NCBI GenBank assembly: GCA_020024465.1
Contig: JAHHTT010000030.1
Coordinates: 1-28,375, forward strand
From: Odoribacter sp.
Lineage (GTDB): Bacteria > Bacteroidota > Bacteroidia > Bacteroidales > Marinifilaceae
Direction: 5' to 3'
Length of the DNA: 28,375 nt
Shown here: positions 8,183 through 16,577 of the stretch, in pieces
Layout: the number at the start of each line of letters is the position of its first letter
Numbering within the stretch: position 1 is the stretch's first letter
Notes under the pieces: generated by a model
Told to the model about the DNA's origin: nothing
Database searches by the model: none
Seen by the model: the letters and a program-made list of their open reading frames with translations, nothing else
Made by a program: the position numbers and the translations under genes

Positions 8183-8202
8183 AAAAAAACTAAAGTTTTT
8201 TT
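8183..8202. terminator. A/T palindrome, possible mlaD terminator
   Basis: AAAAAAACT (8183-8191), loop AA, AGTTTTTTT (8194-8202). On the - strand it is a weak AT-only hairpin ending in T7, about 190 nt past the mlaD stop. It may terminate mlaD transcripts or act as a bent or unwinding site by dnaA. Confidence 0.3.
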
Positions 8203-8391
8203 CAGTAAAAACGAATCTATTGTACCTATATCTCAATCATGTAGCAATACCTCAAGAATATCCATAAATCATTCAAATCAAAGGTTTAGGTCGCTATCAA
8301 ACTTTCATAAAACGCTCATATGAACAAATTAATTATGTAAAACAGTTATATAGAATTCATACTCCTATTTAGAATGATTATAAAATACACT

Positions 8392-9579
8392 TTAATCTAC
8401 TTTAACAATATAAGCATCTTTAAAAATCTTACTTACATTTTCCAAATCCTTCTTTGCATGCTTCAATTCCTCATAAGTATGAAGTAAATAAAGGTAAGTT
8501 CCATTTCGACGAATTTGTTTCAAATCAGGAAATTTTAAATATAAATCTGCATTTAATGGCAATGGTTCATCACTTTCTGCTATCACAACACCATAATGAT
8601 GGATTGCCATTGGTTTTCCAGCACCCATGCTAAACATGGACAAATTGATAAAACGCTTTGGATTTTGCCGAAATTCGACCAATATCTTATTCAAATTTTC
8701 ACTAAGCAACGTCATATTCGTATATAAAACATCATCACACACAATACTACCCAATGTACCTTTCCCATAATTGATTTTAATCATCAGAGAATCCGCTTGT
8801 GCCAATACACTATTTAACAAACGGATTGTATTATTTAAATTAATTGCTCTTAACGAATCACTGATAGATACAACATTATCCATCCCCTTTGAAATGTTTT
8901 CATTATTAGTCCTCAAATTCCCCGTAATACTGCTAATGTCTTCCAATATTTTTGAAATACGTTTTGATTCCTCTGACAACAAATTATTTAACGTTCCAGA
9001 TGCCTCTTCTACATTATCCAATGTCTGACTGACACTTTGTAACGACCCTCTGATATTGCCACGAGAACCATCATTAAATATTTCTTGTAAAGCAATTAAT
9101 ACAGTATCCAACGACACCAACACATTTTCAGCTTTCTTTTTCAAGGGTTCTAATTGTTCATTCAATTGTTCCATCAAACCCAATGCCAGCTGACTTTCTA
9201 AAGTATCGCCACTTACGGCATACTCCAAAGCATCTCCAGGTATCAGATTAAGAGCTTTCGACCCCATCAAATCAGCACTTTGAATAGCAACCACCGAATT
9301 AGAAGGAATTTTCAATTTCTTACCTATAGTAAACTGCACTAACACTTTATCAAAACGTTCACCTATAAATTGAATGGAATTCACTTGTCCAACACTATAT
9401 CCACGATAAATCACATTGCTAGATACTTTCAATCCGTCCACACGATCGTAAATTCCATAAAACACATTATTATTATCAAATAATGCTTTTGCTTTTAGGA
9501 AATTAATACCCCAAATCAAAATAATTACAGCAGCAATGGCTGTCAAAGCCAATTTTACTTCACGTCTAATGCATATCAT
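8392..9579 (-). CDS. MlaD/MCE-domain protein with extra C-terminal SPOR-like domain
   Basis: A 395-residue inner-membrane anchored MCE protein. There is one N-terminal membrane helix (about 8-25), an MCE domain (about 37-115, with GLKVSSNVIYRGYSVGQV), then a long amphipathic helical region (130-300). MlaD proteins bind phospholipid and ferry it across the periplasm with an MlaFE ABC transporter, not present here. Bacteroidetes MlaD proteins usually end near the NPKRF segment (306-310 here). This one continues about 85 residues into a module (328-395) similar to the SPOR-like tail of the upstream amidase. It lies 10 nt after the amidase gene, so the two are probably co-transcribed. Confidence 0.85.
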   Translation of the reverse strand: MICIRREVKLALTAIAAVIILIWGINFLKAKALFDNNNVFYGIYDRVDGLKVSSNVIYRGYSVGQVNSIQFIGERFDKVLVQFTIGKKLKIPSNSVVAIQSADLMGSKALNLIPGDALEYAVSGDTLESQLALGLMEQLNEQLEPLKKKAENVLVSLDTVLIALQEIFNDGSRGNIRGSLQSVSQTLDNVEEASGTLNNLLSEESKRISKILEDISSITGNLRTNNENISKGMDNVVSISDSLRAINLNNTIRLLNSVLAQADSLMIKINYGKGTLGSIVCDDVLYTNMTLLSENLNKILVEFRQNPKRFINLSMFSMGAGKPMAIHHYGVVIAESDEPLPLNADLYLKFPDLKQIRRNGTYLYLLHTYEELKHAKKDLENVSKIFKDAYIVKVD

Positions 9580-9589
9580 ATCGTTATTC

Positions 9590-10744
9590 TTATTTACTCA
9601 ACTTCTGAGCCTCAGCTACAGAAATAATTTTATTCTTATATATAGCAATCACAAAACAATCCTTTACGATCATCCTCACCTCACTCAAACTTTTTTTTAC
9701 GGTATTCAGATTTTCTGAAGCCTGCACATAATAACGGAAACGTCCTCCTGAATTCAATTCATTCACCTGCATTCCGTGACATATGTTCGCACTATTTTTT
9801 ATACAAACAACAGAAGAAGCTACTTGAATCGCATACAGAGGACGCTCAGAAGCTACTTCTTTTTTATTAATAGAATGCCTCTCTGTAATAACATTATTCT
9901 TTGCCGTCTCCTGTCCTTCCAACATCAAAACACCTGCAGTTTTTGCTTCCAATTTATTTTTATAATTTTGAAATCCTTTAAAGATAGAACGGGCTATTTT
10001 ATCTTGTCCAGCATTTGACATCATAAAACGCTCATCATCAGGATTCGAGATATACCCAATCTCCACCAAAACAGCAGGCATTGCAACATCCTTCAACACC
10101 CACAGAGGAGCTTGCCTCACTTCACGATTCACTTGCTTCGTTGTTTTTACCAACTCACTTTGAATCATCGTTGCCAAATTAACACTATTTTCCAAATGAA
10201 GATTCCGAACCATATTAAATAAAATATAAGACTCTACCTTTGACGGATCAAATCCAGCATACTTGGCAGAATAGTCATCCTCATAATGAATCACCGAATT
10301 CTCTTTCATAGCGACCCTCAAATTATGCTCAGAACTATTGGTCCCCAAAACAAAGGTTTCAACACCTTTTATATATTTGTTGCTGGGTTTCTTTTTTACA
10401 TCCAAAGCATTGGCATGAATCGAAATAAACAAATCTGCTTTGTTATTATTCGCAATACGTGTACGGTCGCGCAATTCTACAAACACATCTTTATTCCGAA
10501 TATACACCACTTTAATATTAGGATATGCCACTTCTATCAATCTTCCTAGTCTCAATGCCACAGCCAAAACAACATCCTTCTCTCTAGTCTTCGAACCTAT
10601 TGCACCCGGATCTTTTCCTCCATGTCCTGCATCGATACAAATACACTTGATTTTACCTATGTCAGACTGTCCGACGGAGATGCACATAGAACCCAAAACT
10701 AAAAACATCATCAAGATTGCTATAATTCCACATCTAATTATCAT
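9590..10744 (-). CDS. N-acetylmuramoyl-L-alanine amidase (Amidase_3) with SPOR-like tail
   Basis: A 384-residue exported zinc amidase that cuts the bond between MurNAc and L-alanine in peptidoglycan. The signal peptide covers about residues 1-25. The Amidase_3 core holds the zinc and catalytic residues: His41 in DAGHGG, Glu55 in TREKD, His110 in SIHAN and Glu228 in VEIGYISN. A linker (about 265-300) leads to a SPOR-like domain (303-367), expected to bind septal glycan. The gene starts a - strand operon with the MlaD gene and is divergent from lptD. Its promoter may be TATTTTTG on the - strand at 10819-10812. AmiC-type activators such as NlpD are not encoded nearby. Confidence 0.92.
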   Translation of the reverse strand: MIIRCGIIAILMMFLVLGSMCISVGQSDIGKIKCICIDAGHGGKDPGAIGSKTREKDVVLAVALRLGRLIEVAYPNIKVVYIRNKDVFVELRDRTRIANNNKADLFISIHANALDVKKKPSNKYIKGVETFVLGTNSSEHNLRVAMKENSVIHYEDDYSAKYAGFDPSKVESYILFNMVRNLHLENSVNLATMIQSELVKTTKQVNREVRQAPLWVLKDVAMPAVLVEIGYISNPDDERFMMSNAGQDKIARSIFKGFQNYKNKLEAKTAGVLMLEGQETAKNNVITERHSINKKEVASERPLYAIQVASSVVCIKNSANICHGMQVNELNSGGRFRYYVQASENLNTVKKSLSEVRMIVKDCFVIAIYKNKIISVAEAQKLSK

Positions 10745-10765
10745 TACATTTAAAACTTTATTTCT

Positions 10766-10819
10766 TACATTTGCACTCCGAATCCAAAAAACTGGATGCG
10801 TTTATACATCACAAAAATA
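10766..10819. promoter_or_regulatory. Divergent promoter region for amidase-mlaD (-) and lptD (+)
   Basis: On the + strand TACATTTG (10766-10773) fits TAnnTTTG for lptD, about 56 nt before its start. On the - strand TATTTTTG (10819-10812) fits for the amidase, about 67 nt before its ATG. The transcripts would cross for about 25 nt. Neither has a clear -33 TTTG at 19-21 bp. Confidence 0.4.
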
Positions 10820-10829
10820 GTATAATAAA

Positions 10830-13649
10830 TTGCAAATTAGAGCATACATAAGTCATTTTATTACGTTTTCAGTCATTTTAATAATGGCCGCTTGTTCCAT
10901 GACATCCCACATTGTGCAAAATGAAACGAAAATTTTCATCAATGATAAAAATCAGCAAGACACAATAACAGAGAGTTATTCATATAAGACTGATACCATC
11001 GTGCAAATTGATGGACAATCATTAGACAGTATTGTAAACAGGCAAGCTATTACAAGTAAACAAGATAGTTTGATTAATCAAAAAAACACATCTTCCCTCC
11101 AAAAAACAATCCCGACTGCTGATTCATCTTACATCGTAGCAGACAGACCCCTCGAAACGATCAACACCCAAGATACAACTTTACAGGATTCCGTACCGGC
11201 ACCTATGTTTAAAGACATTGTCAACTACACGGCTGATGATTCCATTAAACTCTCCATTCCAAGTAAAGAAATGTTTTTATACAAAAACGGATTCATCAAA
11301 TACCTCACTACAGAGCTTAAAGCAGACTCAATCTCCCTGAATATGGGAACAAATGAAGCTTATGCAAGTGGAGTTGCAGATACTTCCGGAACATTGCAAG
11401 GCAAACCTACATTTAAAGAAGGAAGTCAGGAATTCGAATGTCTGGACTTGAAGTACAATTTCAAAACAGGCAAGGCATACGTCAAAGAAATCATCACACA
11501 ACAAGGTGAAGGATATATACAAGGTAAACTGACCAAAAGAATGTCCGACTCTATTTATTGTGTAAAAAACGGTTGGTACACCACGTGCGATCAACATGAT
11601 CATCCCCACTTTTATATCCGAATGAGTAAAGCCAAACTTATCAAGGACAAAAAGGTTGTATCGGGATTTGCCAATCTTTATATAGAGGATGTACCTCTGC
11701 CTTTAGCAATTCCATTCGGTTTTTTCCCCATTTCTAAAAAAGGAACCTCTGGAATTTTGATGCCAATCTATGGAGAGGAACGTATGCGTGGATTCAACTT
11801 GCGAGACGGTGGTTATTATTGGTATATCAGTGATTACATTGATATGGTTCTGACTGGCACCATCTATACCAACGGCTCTTGGGCGGCTAATCTGGGTTCC
11901 ACATACCGCAAGCGGTATAAATTCAGTGGGAACTTCAACTTCAGCATGAGCCGCAATCATACAAGCGAAAAAGGCACTCCTGATTACACCCAATCCAAAG
12001 ATTGGGCTATCCGTTGGACACACACACAGGATTCTAAAGCCAATCCCTACACCACCTTTTCTGCTTCTGTAGATATGTCATCCGCAAGCAATAATTATTA
12101 TAATAGTGGCACCAACATTGACGAGATTGCCAACCAACGCAAGCAATCCAGTATTTCTTGGAGTAAAAAATGGCCAGACCGTCCATTTAGCCTGACAGCC
12201 AGTTTCAATCACAACCAAAATAGTCGTGACACCACCATATCACTATCATTTCCGAACTTAAATTTTCGGGTATCACAAATCTACCCTTTACGTCGCAAAG
12301 AACGTGTAGGAAAAATGAAATGGTATGAAAATATAGGCTTCACCTATAGCGCTGAAATGAAAAACTCTATTCAAACGAAAGAATCCATGTTAGGCGAATC
12401 TTTCAAACACCTTGCACGTGATTGGGACAATGGTTTTCAGCACTCTATTCCATTAAGCACCAGTATCAATATAATCAAAGATTTATCCATCTCTCCAGCA
12501 ATAAACTACAAAGGAGTAGCTTACCTTAAATCCATTCGAAAGGGGAATTGGGTTGCAGACTCTACGATGGCCAATTATGGCTACTTTCCAACGGACACCA
12601 TTTACGGACTCCATTATGCTCACAATTATACGACAAGCATATCGATGTCCTATAATCCAACTATATATGGTATGTATCAATTCAAACCAAATAAAAAAGT
12701 GCATGCGATCCGCCACGTACTGAGTCCCAGTGCTAGCATTTCCTATGCTCCTAACTGGGGGGTAAATCCGGATAAATATTGGAAAACATATCTAGATAGA
12801 GAAGGACAAGAACAAAGATACTCCATATTTGAAGGTCAGGCATATGGAACACCCACTAGTTCAGAACGATCTCAACAAAGTGCAACATTAAACTTAAGCA
12901 TAGACAACAACATAGAAATGAAAGTACGCAATGATAATGATACAACCGGTAAAGATGAGTTTAAAAAAATCAAACTATTAGAGAGTTTCCGGATAGCCAG
13001 CAGTTATAACTTCTTTGCCGACTCTATGCGTTGGAGTAACATCACATTGACTGCACGTACAAAAATTTTCAACAATAAAGTAAATATTAATCTTACTGGC
13101 ACTTTGGATCCATATGCAATTAACGCCAATACTCAACGTATCAACAAATATGCTGGAGGTATTGGACGTTTAACTCATGTCACTGCATCTACAGGGATAC
13201 AATTTTCTTCTGATAATGGAAAGAAAAAAGAAGAAAAAGACCCTATTTTAGGAGGAAGATATGATGAATACATGGATTTTGAAATTCCTTGGAGTATCAG
13301 TTTGGACTATTCGTTCAATTACTCCAAAAATTATTCTCGTAATACTGCAGAAGGTGCAACCAAACCGTTAAGTAAAAATACCATATCACAAATTATTAGT
13401 GCCAACGGAAATTTCTCGTTGACTCCTAAATGGAAATTTTCATTTCGAACCGGTTTCGATTTCCAGCAAAAAGAAATTACGGCAACAAGCTTCAATATCA
13501 CTCGCGACTTACATTGTTGGGAAATGACCTTCTCATGTATACCTTTCGGAACTCACCAGTCATACAACTTTCAAATTAATGTACGCTCCAGTATGTTGCG
13601 TGACTTAAAATTGACAAAAAAAGATTCTTGGTACGATAGATCCAGGTAA
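10830..13649 (+). CDS. lptD: OstA-like LPS-assembly protein LptD
   Basis: A 939-residue outer-membrane translocon that inserts lipopolysaccharide into the outer leaflet. Residues about 110-330 are the periplasmic beta-jellyroll (OstA-like) region, with the LptD segment VPLPLAIPFGFFPISKKGTS. The rest is a long alternating aromatic/polar beta-barrel of Bacteroidetes type. The frame opens at a TTG (10830) with an in-frame TAG at 10818, and no ATG precedes the hydrophobic leader, so I take TTG as start. Residues 11-22 end in LIMAAC, which resembles a lipobox, unusual for LptD. The M64 peptidase gene follows after 18 nt. Confidence 0.88.
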   Translation: MQIRAYISHFITFSVILIMAACSMTSHIVQNETKIFINDKNQQDTITESYSYKTDTIVQIDGQSLDSIVNRQAITSKQDSLINQKNTSSLQKTIPTADSSYIVADRPLETINTQDTTLQDSVPAPMFKDIVNYTADDSIKLSIPSKEMFLYKNGFIKYLTTELKADSISLNMGTNEAYASGVADTSGTLQGKPTFKEGSQEFECLDLKYNFKTGKAYVKEIITQQGEGYIQGKLTKRMSDSIYCVKNGWYTTCDQHDHPHFYIRMSKAKLIKDKKVVSGFANLYIEDVPLPLAIPFGFFPISKKGTSGILMPIYGEERMRGFNLRDGGYYWYISDYIDMVLTGTIYTNGSWAANLGSTYRKRYKFSGNFNFSMSRNHTSEKGTPDYTQSKDWAIRWTHTQDSKANPYTTFSASVDMSSASNNYYNSGTNIDEIANQRKQSSISWSKKWPDRPFSLTASFNHNQNSRDTTISLSFPNLNFRVSQIYPLRRKERVGKMKWYENIGFTYSAEMKNSIQTKESMLGESFKHLARDWDNGFQHSIPLSTSINIIKDLSISPAINYKGVAYLKSIRKGNWVADSTMANYGYFPTDTIYGLHYAHNYTTSISMSYNPTIYGMYQFKPNKKVHAIRHVLSPSASISYAPNWGVNPDKYWKTYLDREGQEQRYSIFEGQAYGTPTSSERSQQSATLNLSIDNNIEMKVRNDNDTTGKDEFKKIKLLESFRIASSYNFFADSMRWSNITLTARTKIFNNKVNINLTGTLDPYAINANTQRINKYAGGIGRLTHVTASTGIQFSSDNGKKKEEKDPILGGRYDEYMDFEIPWSISLDYSFNYSKNYSRNTAEGATKPLSKNTISQIISANGNFSLTPKWKFSFRTGFDFQQKEITATSFNITRDLHCWEMTFSCIPFGTHQSYNFQINVRSSMLRDLKLTKKDSWYDRSR

Positions 13650-13667
13650 ACTAAAACCAATATAAAC

Positions 13668-14942
13668 ATGAAAAATATTTTCTACACCTTTATCATAATC
13701 GTTATCAGTTGCAGTACAACCAAAGCTCAATTCGAAAAATATTTCCATGAATACACTATGCGTTTTGACTATTATCATTGTGGAAACTATCAAACCGAAG
13801 AGTATTTCTTTGACGAATTAAAATCCGAACCTTATTGGGGACATTCTAAAGTGACTTTATTGGACAATACTGGCTATGGAATGCAAATGTTCAAAATCAT
13901 TGATAAAGCCAGTGGTCAAGAAATATATTCCCATAGCTTCAACACCCTATTTAATGAATGGCAAGCGACTGATGAAGCTAAACATATCCGAAAGGCTATG
14001 CCAGAATCTGTCATTTTTCCATATCCTAAAAATCCGGTACAAATAGAGATATATTCACGTAATAAACAAGGAGTATTCGAAAAAAAATTCACTCAGGACA
14101 TTAATCCTGACTCATACTTCATCCGCACTTTCTCTCCACAATACGAAACATTTGAAGTTGCTTACCACGGTCAATCAGCCAATCATATTGACATAGTCCT
14201 TGTGCCCGAAGGATATGTAGCCAACGAAAAAGAGAAATTCGTTAAAGCATGCCAGAATTTCATAAAAGAATTTTTTAGCTATTCCCCCTACAAAGAGCAG
14301 TCAAACAAGTTTAATATCAGAGCTGTATGGGCTCCCTCCAAAGATTCAGGAGTATCTTTACCTGGAGAACGTGTATGGAAAAATACCGTAACCCATGCTT
14401 GCTTTTACACTTTTAACTCCGAGCGCTATCAAATGATTGAAGATTTCCAAGGTCTTCGTGACATTGCTGCACATGTACCCTACGAATACATATATGTTCT
14501 TTCAAATACTCAAAAATACGGAGGTGGTGGTATCTATAATTTCTACGGCATCAGCGCAGCTCATCATCCGGAAAGTACAGGAAAAATATATGTACATGAA
14601 TTCAGTCATGTACTGATGGGATTAGGCGATGAATATGTAGGTACCGTATCCTACAATGAAATGTATCCTCAAAACATAGAACCTTGGGAAGAAAATTTGA
14701 CCACATTGAAAGATTTCGATAAAAAAGACTGGAAGAAACTAATAAGACCCACTACACCCATACCTACACCACAAACAGAAGAATATAAAGAAGAAGTCGG
14801 TGTATTTGAAGGCGGAGGCTATGCCAGCAAAAGAATTTACCGGCCATTTCAAACTTGCCTGATGAAGGATTTCTCTACTGACAAATTTTGTCCTGTCTGC
14901 ACACAAGCCATCGAAAAACACATAGAATGGCTATGTCACTAA
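13668..14942 (+). CDS. Secreted M64-family (IgA-peptidase-like) zinc metallopeptidase
   Basis: A 424-residue exported protease. Signal peptide residues 1-20 (cleavage TKA-Q), an N-terminal M64_N-type beta domain (about 22-150), then the peptidase domain starting near 165. The zinc site is HEFSH (310-314) with GDEY (320-323) supplying further ligand or acid residues. Family M64 was named for a Clostridium ramosum IgA protease; Bacteroidetes members are widespread and their substrates mostly unknown. Cys397, Cys408 and Cys411 near the C-terminus may form disulfides. The gene is 18 nt downstream of lptD on the same strand, so probably co-transcribed. No terminator is visible before the converging gene 9 nt away. 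Confidence 0.9.
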   Translation: MKNIFYTFIIIVISCSTTKAQFEKYFHEYTMRFDYYHCGNYQTEEYFFDELKSEPYWGHSKVTLLDNTGYGMQMFKIIDKASGQEIYSHSFNTLFNEWQATDEAKHIRKAMPESVIFPYPKNPVQIEIYSRNKQGVFEKKFTQDINPDSYFIRTFSPQYETFEVAYHGQSANHIDIVLVPEGYVANEKEKFVKACQNFIKEFFSYSPYKEQSNKFNIRAVWAPSKDSGVSLPGERVWKNTVTHACFYTFNSERYQMIEDFQGLRDIAAHVPYEYIYVLSNTQKYGGGGIYNFYGISAAHHPESTGKIYVHEFSHVLMGLGDEYVGTVSYNEMYPQNIEPWEENLTTLKDFDKKDWKKLIRPTTPIPTPQTEEYKEEVGVFEGGGYASKRIYRPFQTCLMKDFSTDKFCPVCTQAIEKHIEWLCH

Positions 14943-14951
14943 ATAAAACGA

Positions 14952-15443
14952 TTAATATAATTTAATCCATTCATAACCATTTCCTAAGCTATCCATAAAT
15001 CGGATAAAATCTTCTGTTTTGATAGCAAGGGAAGCTCGATTATCATTAGGATGAAATGATAACTTCGCTGCTTTCTTTAGATTTTTATCTAAAAAAACAT
15101 ATACATGATGCTCCATATCATTCACCAAGCCAAAAGGGCTTACCGAACCTGGCTTCAATCCCAAATATTTCTCCATTCTTTTCTCTGAAGCAAAACTCAA
15201 TTTTCCCTGATGCAACAAATGCTCCAAATCATGAATAGCTAACGTTTGGTCGCAATGAAAAATCACCAAATAATGCTGATTCCCTTTATGATTGCGGAAA
15301 AATAAATTCTTGCAATGCATACTGTCCAAATTCACCCAATACCGTCGGGCAATTTCAATTGTCGGAGCTTCTGGATGTTCCAGATAATCAAATTCAATAC
15401 TCAACTCTGCCAATCTTTCATATACCTTTTCTTGTCCTATCAT
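14952..15443 (-). CDS. YbaK/PrdX-type prolyl-tRNA deacylase-like protein
   Basis: A 163-residue stand-alone editing domain. Family members hydrolyse Ala or Cys mischarged on tRNA-Pro in trans. The PrdX-like layout is present: YLEHPEAPTIE near the N-terminus, then KNLFFRNHKGNQHYLV with the conserved lysine, KPGSVSPFGLVND, and SFHPNDN near the C-terminus. It is the second gene of a two-gene operon, 5 nt after the radical SAM gene. It converges with the M64 gene across a 9-nt gap with no visible terminator. Specificity (Ala versus Cys) cannot be read from the sequence. Confidence 0.88.
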   Translation of the reverse strand: MIGQEKVYERLAELSIEFDYLEHPEAPTIEIARRYWVNLDSMHCKNLFFRNHKGNQHYLVIFHCDQTLAIHDLEHLLHQGKLSFASEKRMEKYLGLKPGSVSPFGLVNDMEHHVYVFLDKNLKKAAKLSFHPNDNRASLAIKTEDFIRFMDSLGNGYEWIKLY

Positions 15444-15448
15444 ATCAA

Positions 15449-16384
15449 TTATAAAAATAAATTCTCAAAACCTTTCCGTTTACCTTGCCAACTGTCCCTT
15501 TCCTGTAAACGTTTATTCAATTTAGCAACAAATTCAAAATTTTTGATTCCCCATCGAGGAGCAATCAAATATTCCTCCGGAGTTTGATTTACAAAACGCT
15601 CCAAATAAATATCCGGTCGGATATATTCAATAACATCCACCACTAAATCCAAATACTCCTCTAATGAATATAACCTGAATGCCTCCGGATTTTTCAAATA
15701 TTCAACCGCCATACGAGTATCGCGAATAATTTGCAACTGATGAAGCTTCAATATATTAATCGGCAAATCACACAAATGCACGGCCCCTTCCAACATAGAA
15801 TATCTACTTTCTCCCGGCAAACCAAAAATTAAATGAACACCTATAGGTATTCCTCGTTCTGCCGTCAATTGAATAGCCATCTCTGTTTCTGCAAAAGAAT
15901 GTCCCCGGTTAATAGCTTTCAATATATCATCATTAACCGACTCCACTCCATATTCCACACAAACATAGTACCTTTTCGCCAAATCGGCAATATAATCAAG
16001 CACCTCTTCATTGACAGCATCCGGACGGGTACCAATCACTAGCCCCACAATATTCGGACAAGCCAAAGCTTCTTCATATTTACTTTTTAACACATCCATC
16101 GGAGCATAAGTATTCGAATATGTCTGAAAATAAGCTAAATACTTCTGACCAGCATATTTATGAGCAAAAAAAGCTTTTCCTTCTTCCACCTGCGAAGTAA
16201 TGGATGCTGTAGATCGGCAATAACCCGGACTAAAACTATGGTTATTACAAAAGCTACATCCTCCCACCCCTTTCACTCCATCACGATTCGGACAAGTAAA
16301 TCCACCGTCAACAGACAGCTTTTGCACTCGCTCGTGAAATAGCGTTTTAAAAAAGGATGGAAAATCATTATACCGTTTTTTCAT
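15449..16384 (-). CDS. TIGR01212-family (YhcC-like) radical SAM protein
   Basis: A 311-residue radical S-adenosylmethionine enzyme. The iron-sulfur ligands are Cys31, Cys43 and Cys46, a CX11CX2C spacing typical of the YhcC/TIGR01212 group rather than the common CX3CX2C. The N-terminal RYNDFPSFF and GGFTCPNRDG segments and the HLIFGLPGES motif agree. The reaction is not established; the family resembles Elp3-type folds, and a tRNA or sulfur-related role is speculative. It heads an operon with the YbaK-like gene, which makes a translation-related role attractive but unproven. Its promoter is TATCTTTG 17 nt upstream. Confidence 0.9.
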   Translation of the reverse strand: MKKRYNDFPSFFKTLFHERVQKLSVDGGFTCPNRDGVKGVGGCSFCNNHSFSPGYCRSTASITSQVEEGKAFFAHKYAGQKYLAYFQTYSNTYAPMDVLKSKYEEALACPNIVGLVIGTRPDAVNEEVLDYIADLAKRYYVCVEYGVESVNDDILKAINRGHSFAETEMAIQLTAERGIPIGVHLIFGLPGESRYSMLEGAVHLCDLPINILKLHQLQIIRDTRMAVEYLKNPEAFRLYSLEEYLDLVVDVIEYIRPDIYLERFVNQTPEEYLIAPRWGIKNFEFVAKLNKRLQERDSWQGKRKGFENLFL

Positions 16385-16401
16385 ACCATTAAAATTCTCT
16401 G

Positions 16402-16409
16402 CAAAGATA
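16402..16409 (-). promoter_or_regulatory. -7 element for the radical SAM operon
   Basis: The - strand reads TATCTTTG (16409-16402), an exact TAnnTTTG, 17 nt before the ATG at 16384. The 5' leader would be very short (about 10 nt). Confidence 0.55.
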
Positions 16410-16438
16410 CGCTTTCTCCAAAAAATAGAAAAACCATT

Positions 16439-16468
16439 TTTGTATATAAAAAAAATATCTTAATTTTG
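16439..16468 (+). promoter_or_regulatory. Promoter of ppdK
   Basis: TTTG (16439-16442), an 18-bp spacer and TAATTTTG (16461-16468) fit the Bacteroidetes TTTG-N19-TAnnTTTG consensus closely. The predicted start near 16475 leaves a leader of about 100 nt. Confidence 0.65.
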
Positions 16469-16540
16469 CGGATCAAAATAAGTTTTTACAATTTGCACAT
16501 TATCAACTGAAAATCAATATATTAAAATATAATAACAACC

Positions 16541-16557
16541 GCCTCCTTTCGGGAGGC
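16541..16557 (+). promoter_or_regulatory. GC-rich hairpin in the ppdK leader
   Basis: GCCTCC pairs perfectly with GGAGGC around TTTCG, in an otherwise AT-only leader. It ends 20 nt before the ATG and sequesters the only GGAGG in the leader. No T-run follows, so it is not a terminator. It may stabilise the mRNA or control translation. Confidence 0.45.
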
Positions 16558-16577
16558 AATATAACAAAAAACACAAT

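Larger units (their letters stand above)
8004..8391. other. AT-rich intergenic region upstream of dnaA
   Basis: 388 nt without a gene, very A+T rich. It contains a perfect tandem 15-mer (8063-8092), an A-tract/T-tract palindrome (8183-8202) and one 7-of-9 match to the DnaA box TTATCCACA (ATATCCATA, 8258-8266). I find no exact DnaA box and no TAnnTTTG on the - strand. It must hold the dnaA promoter unless mlaD transcripts read through. A role as origin or unwinding element is possible but unproven. Confidence 0.5.

Noticed and set aside
8004..8391. Clear replication origin with a DnaA-box cluster
   Set aside because: No exact TTATCCACA match is found and only one 7-of-9 site, so I list only a candidate AT-rich element.
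10782..10797. Hairpin ATCCA/TGGAT in the lptD leader
   Set aside because: Only five base pairs with an A-rich loop; likely chance.
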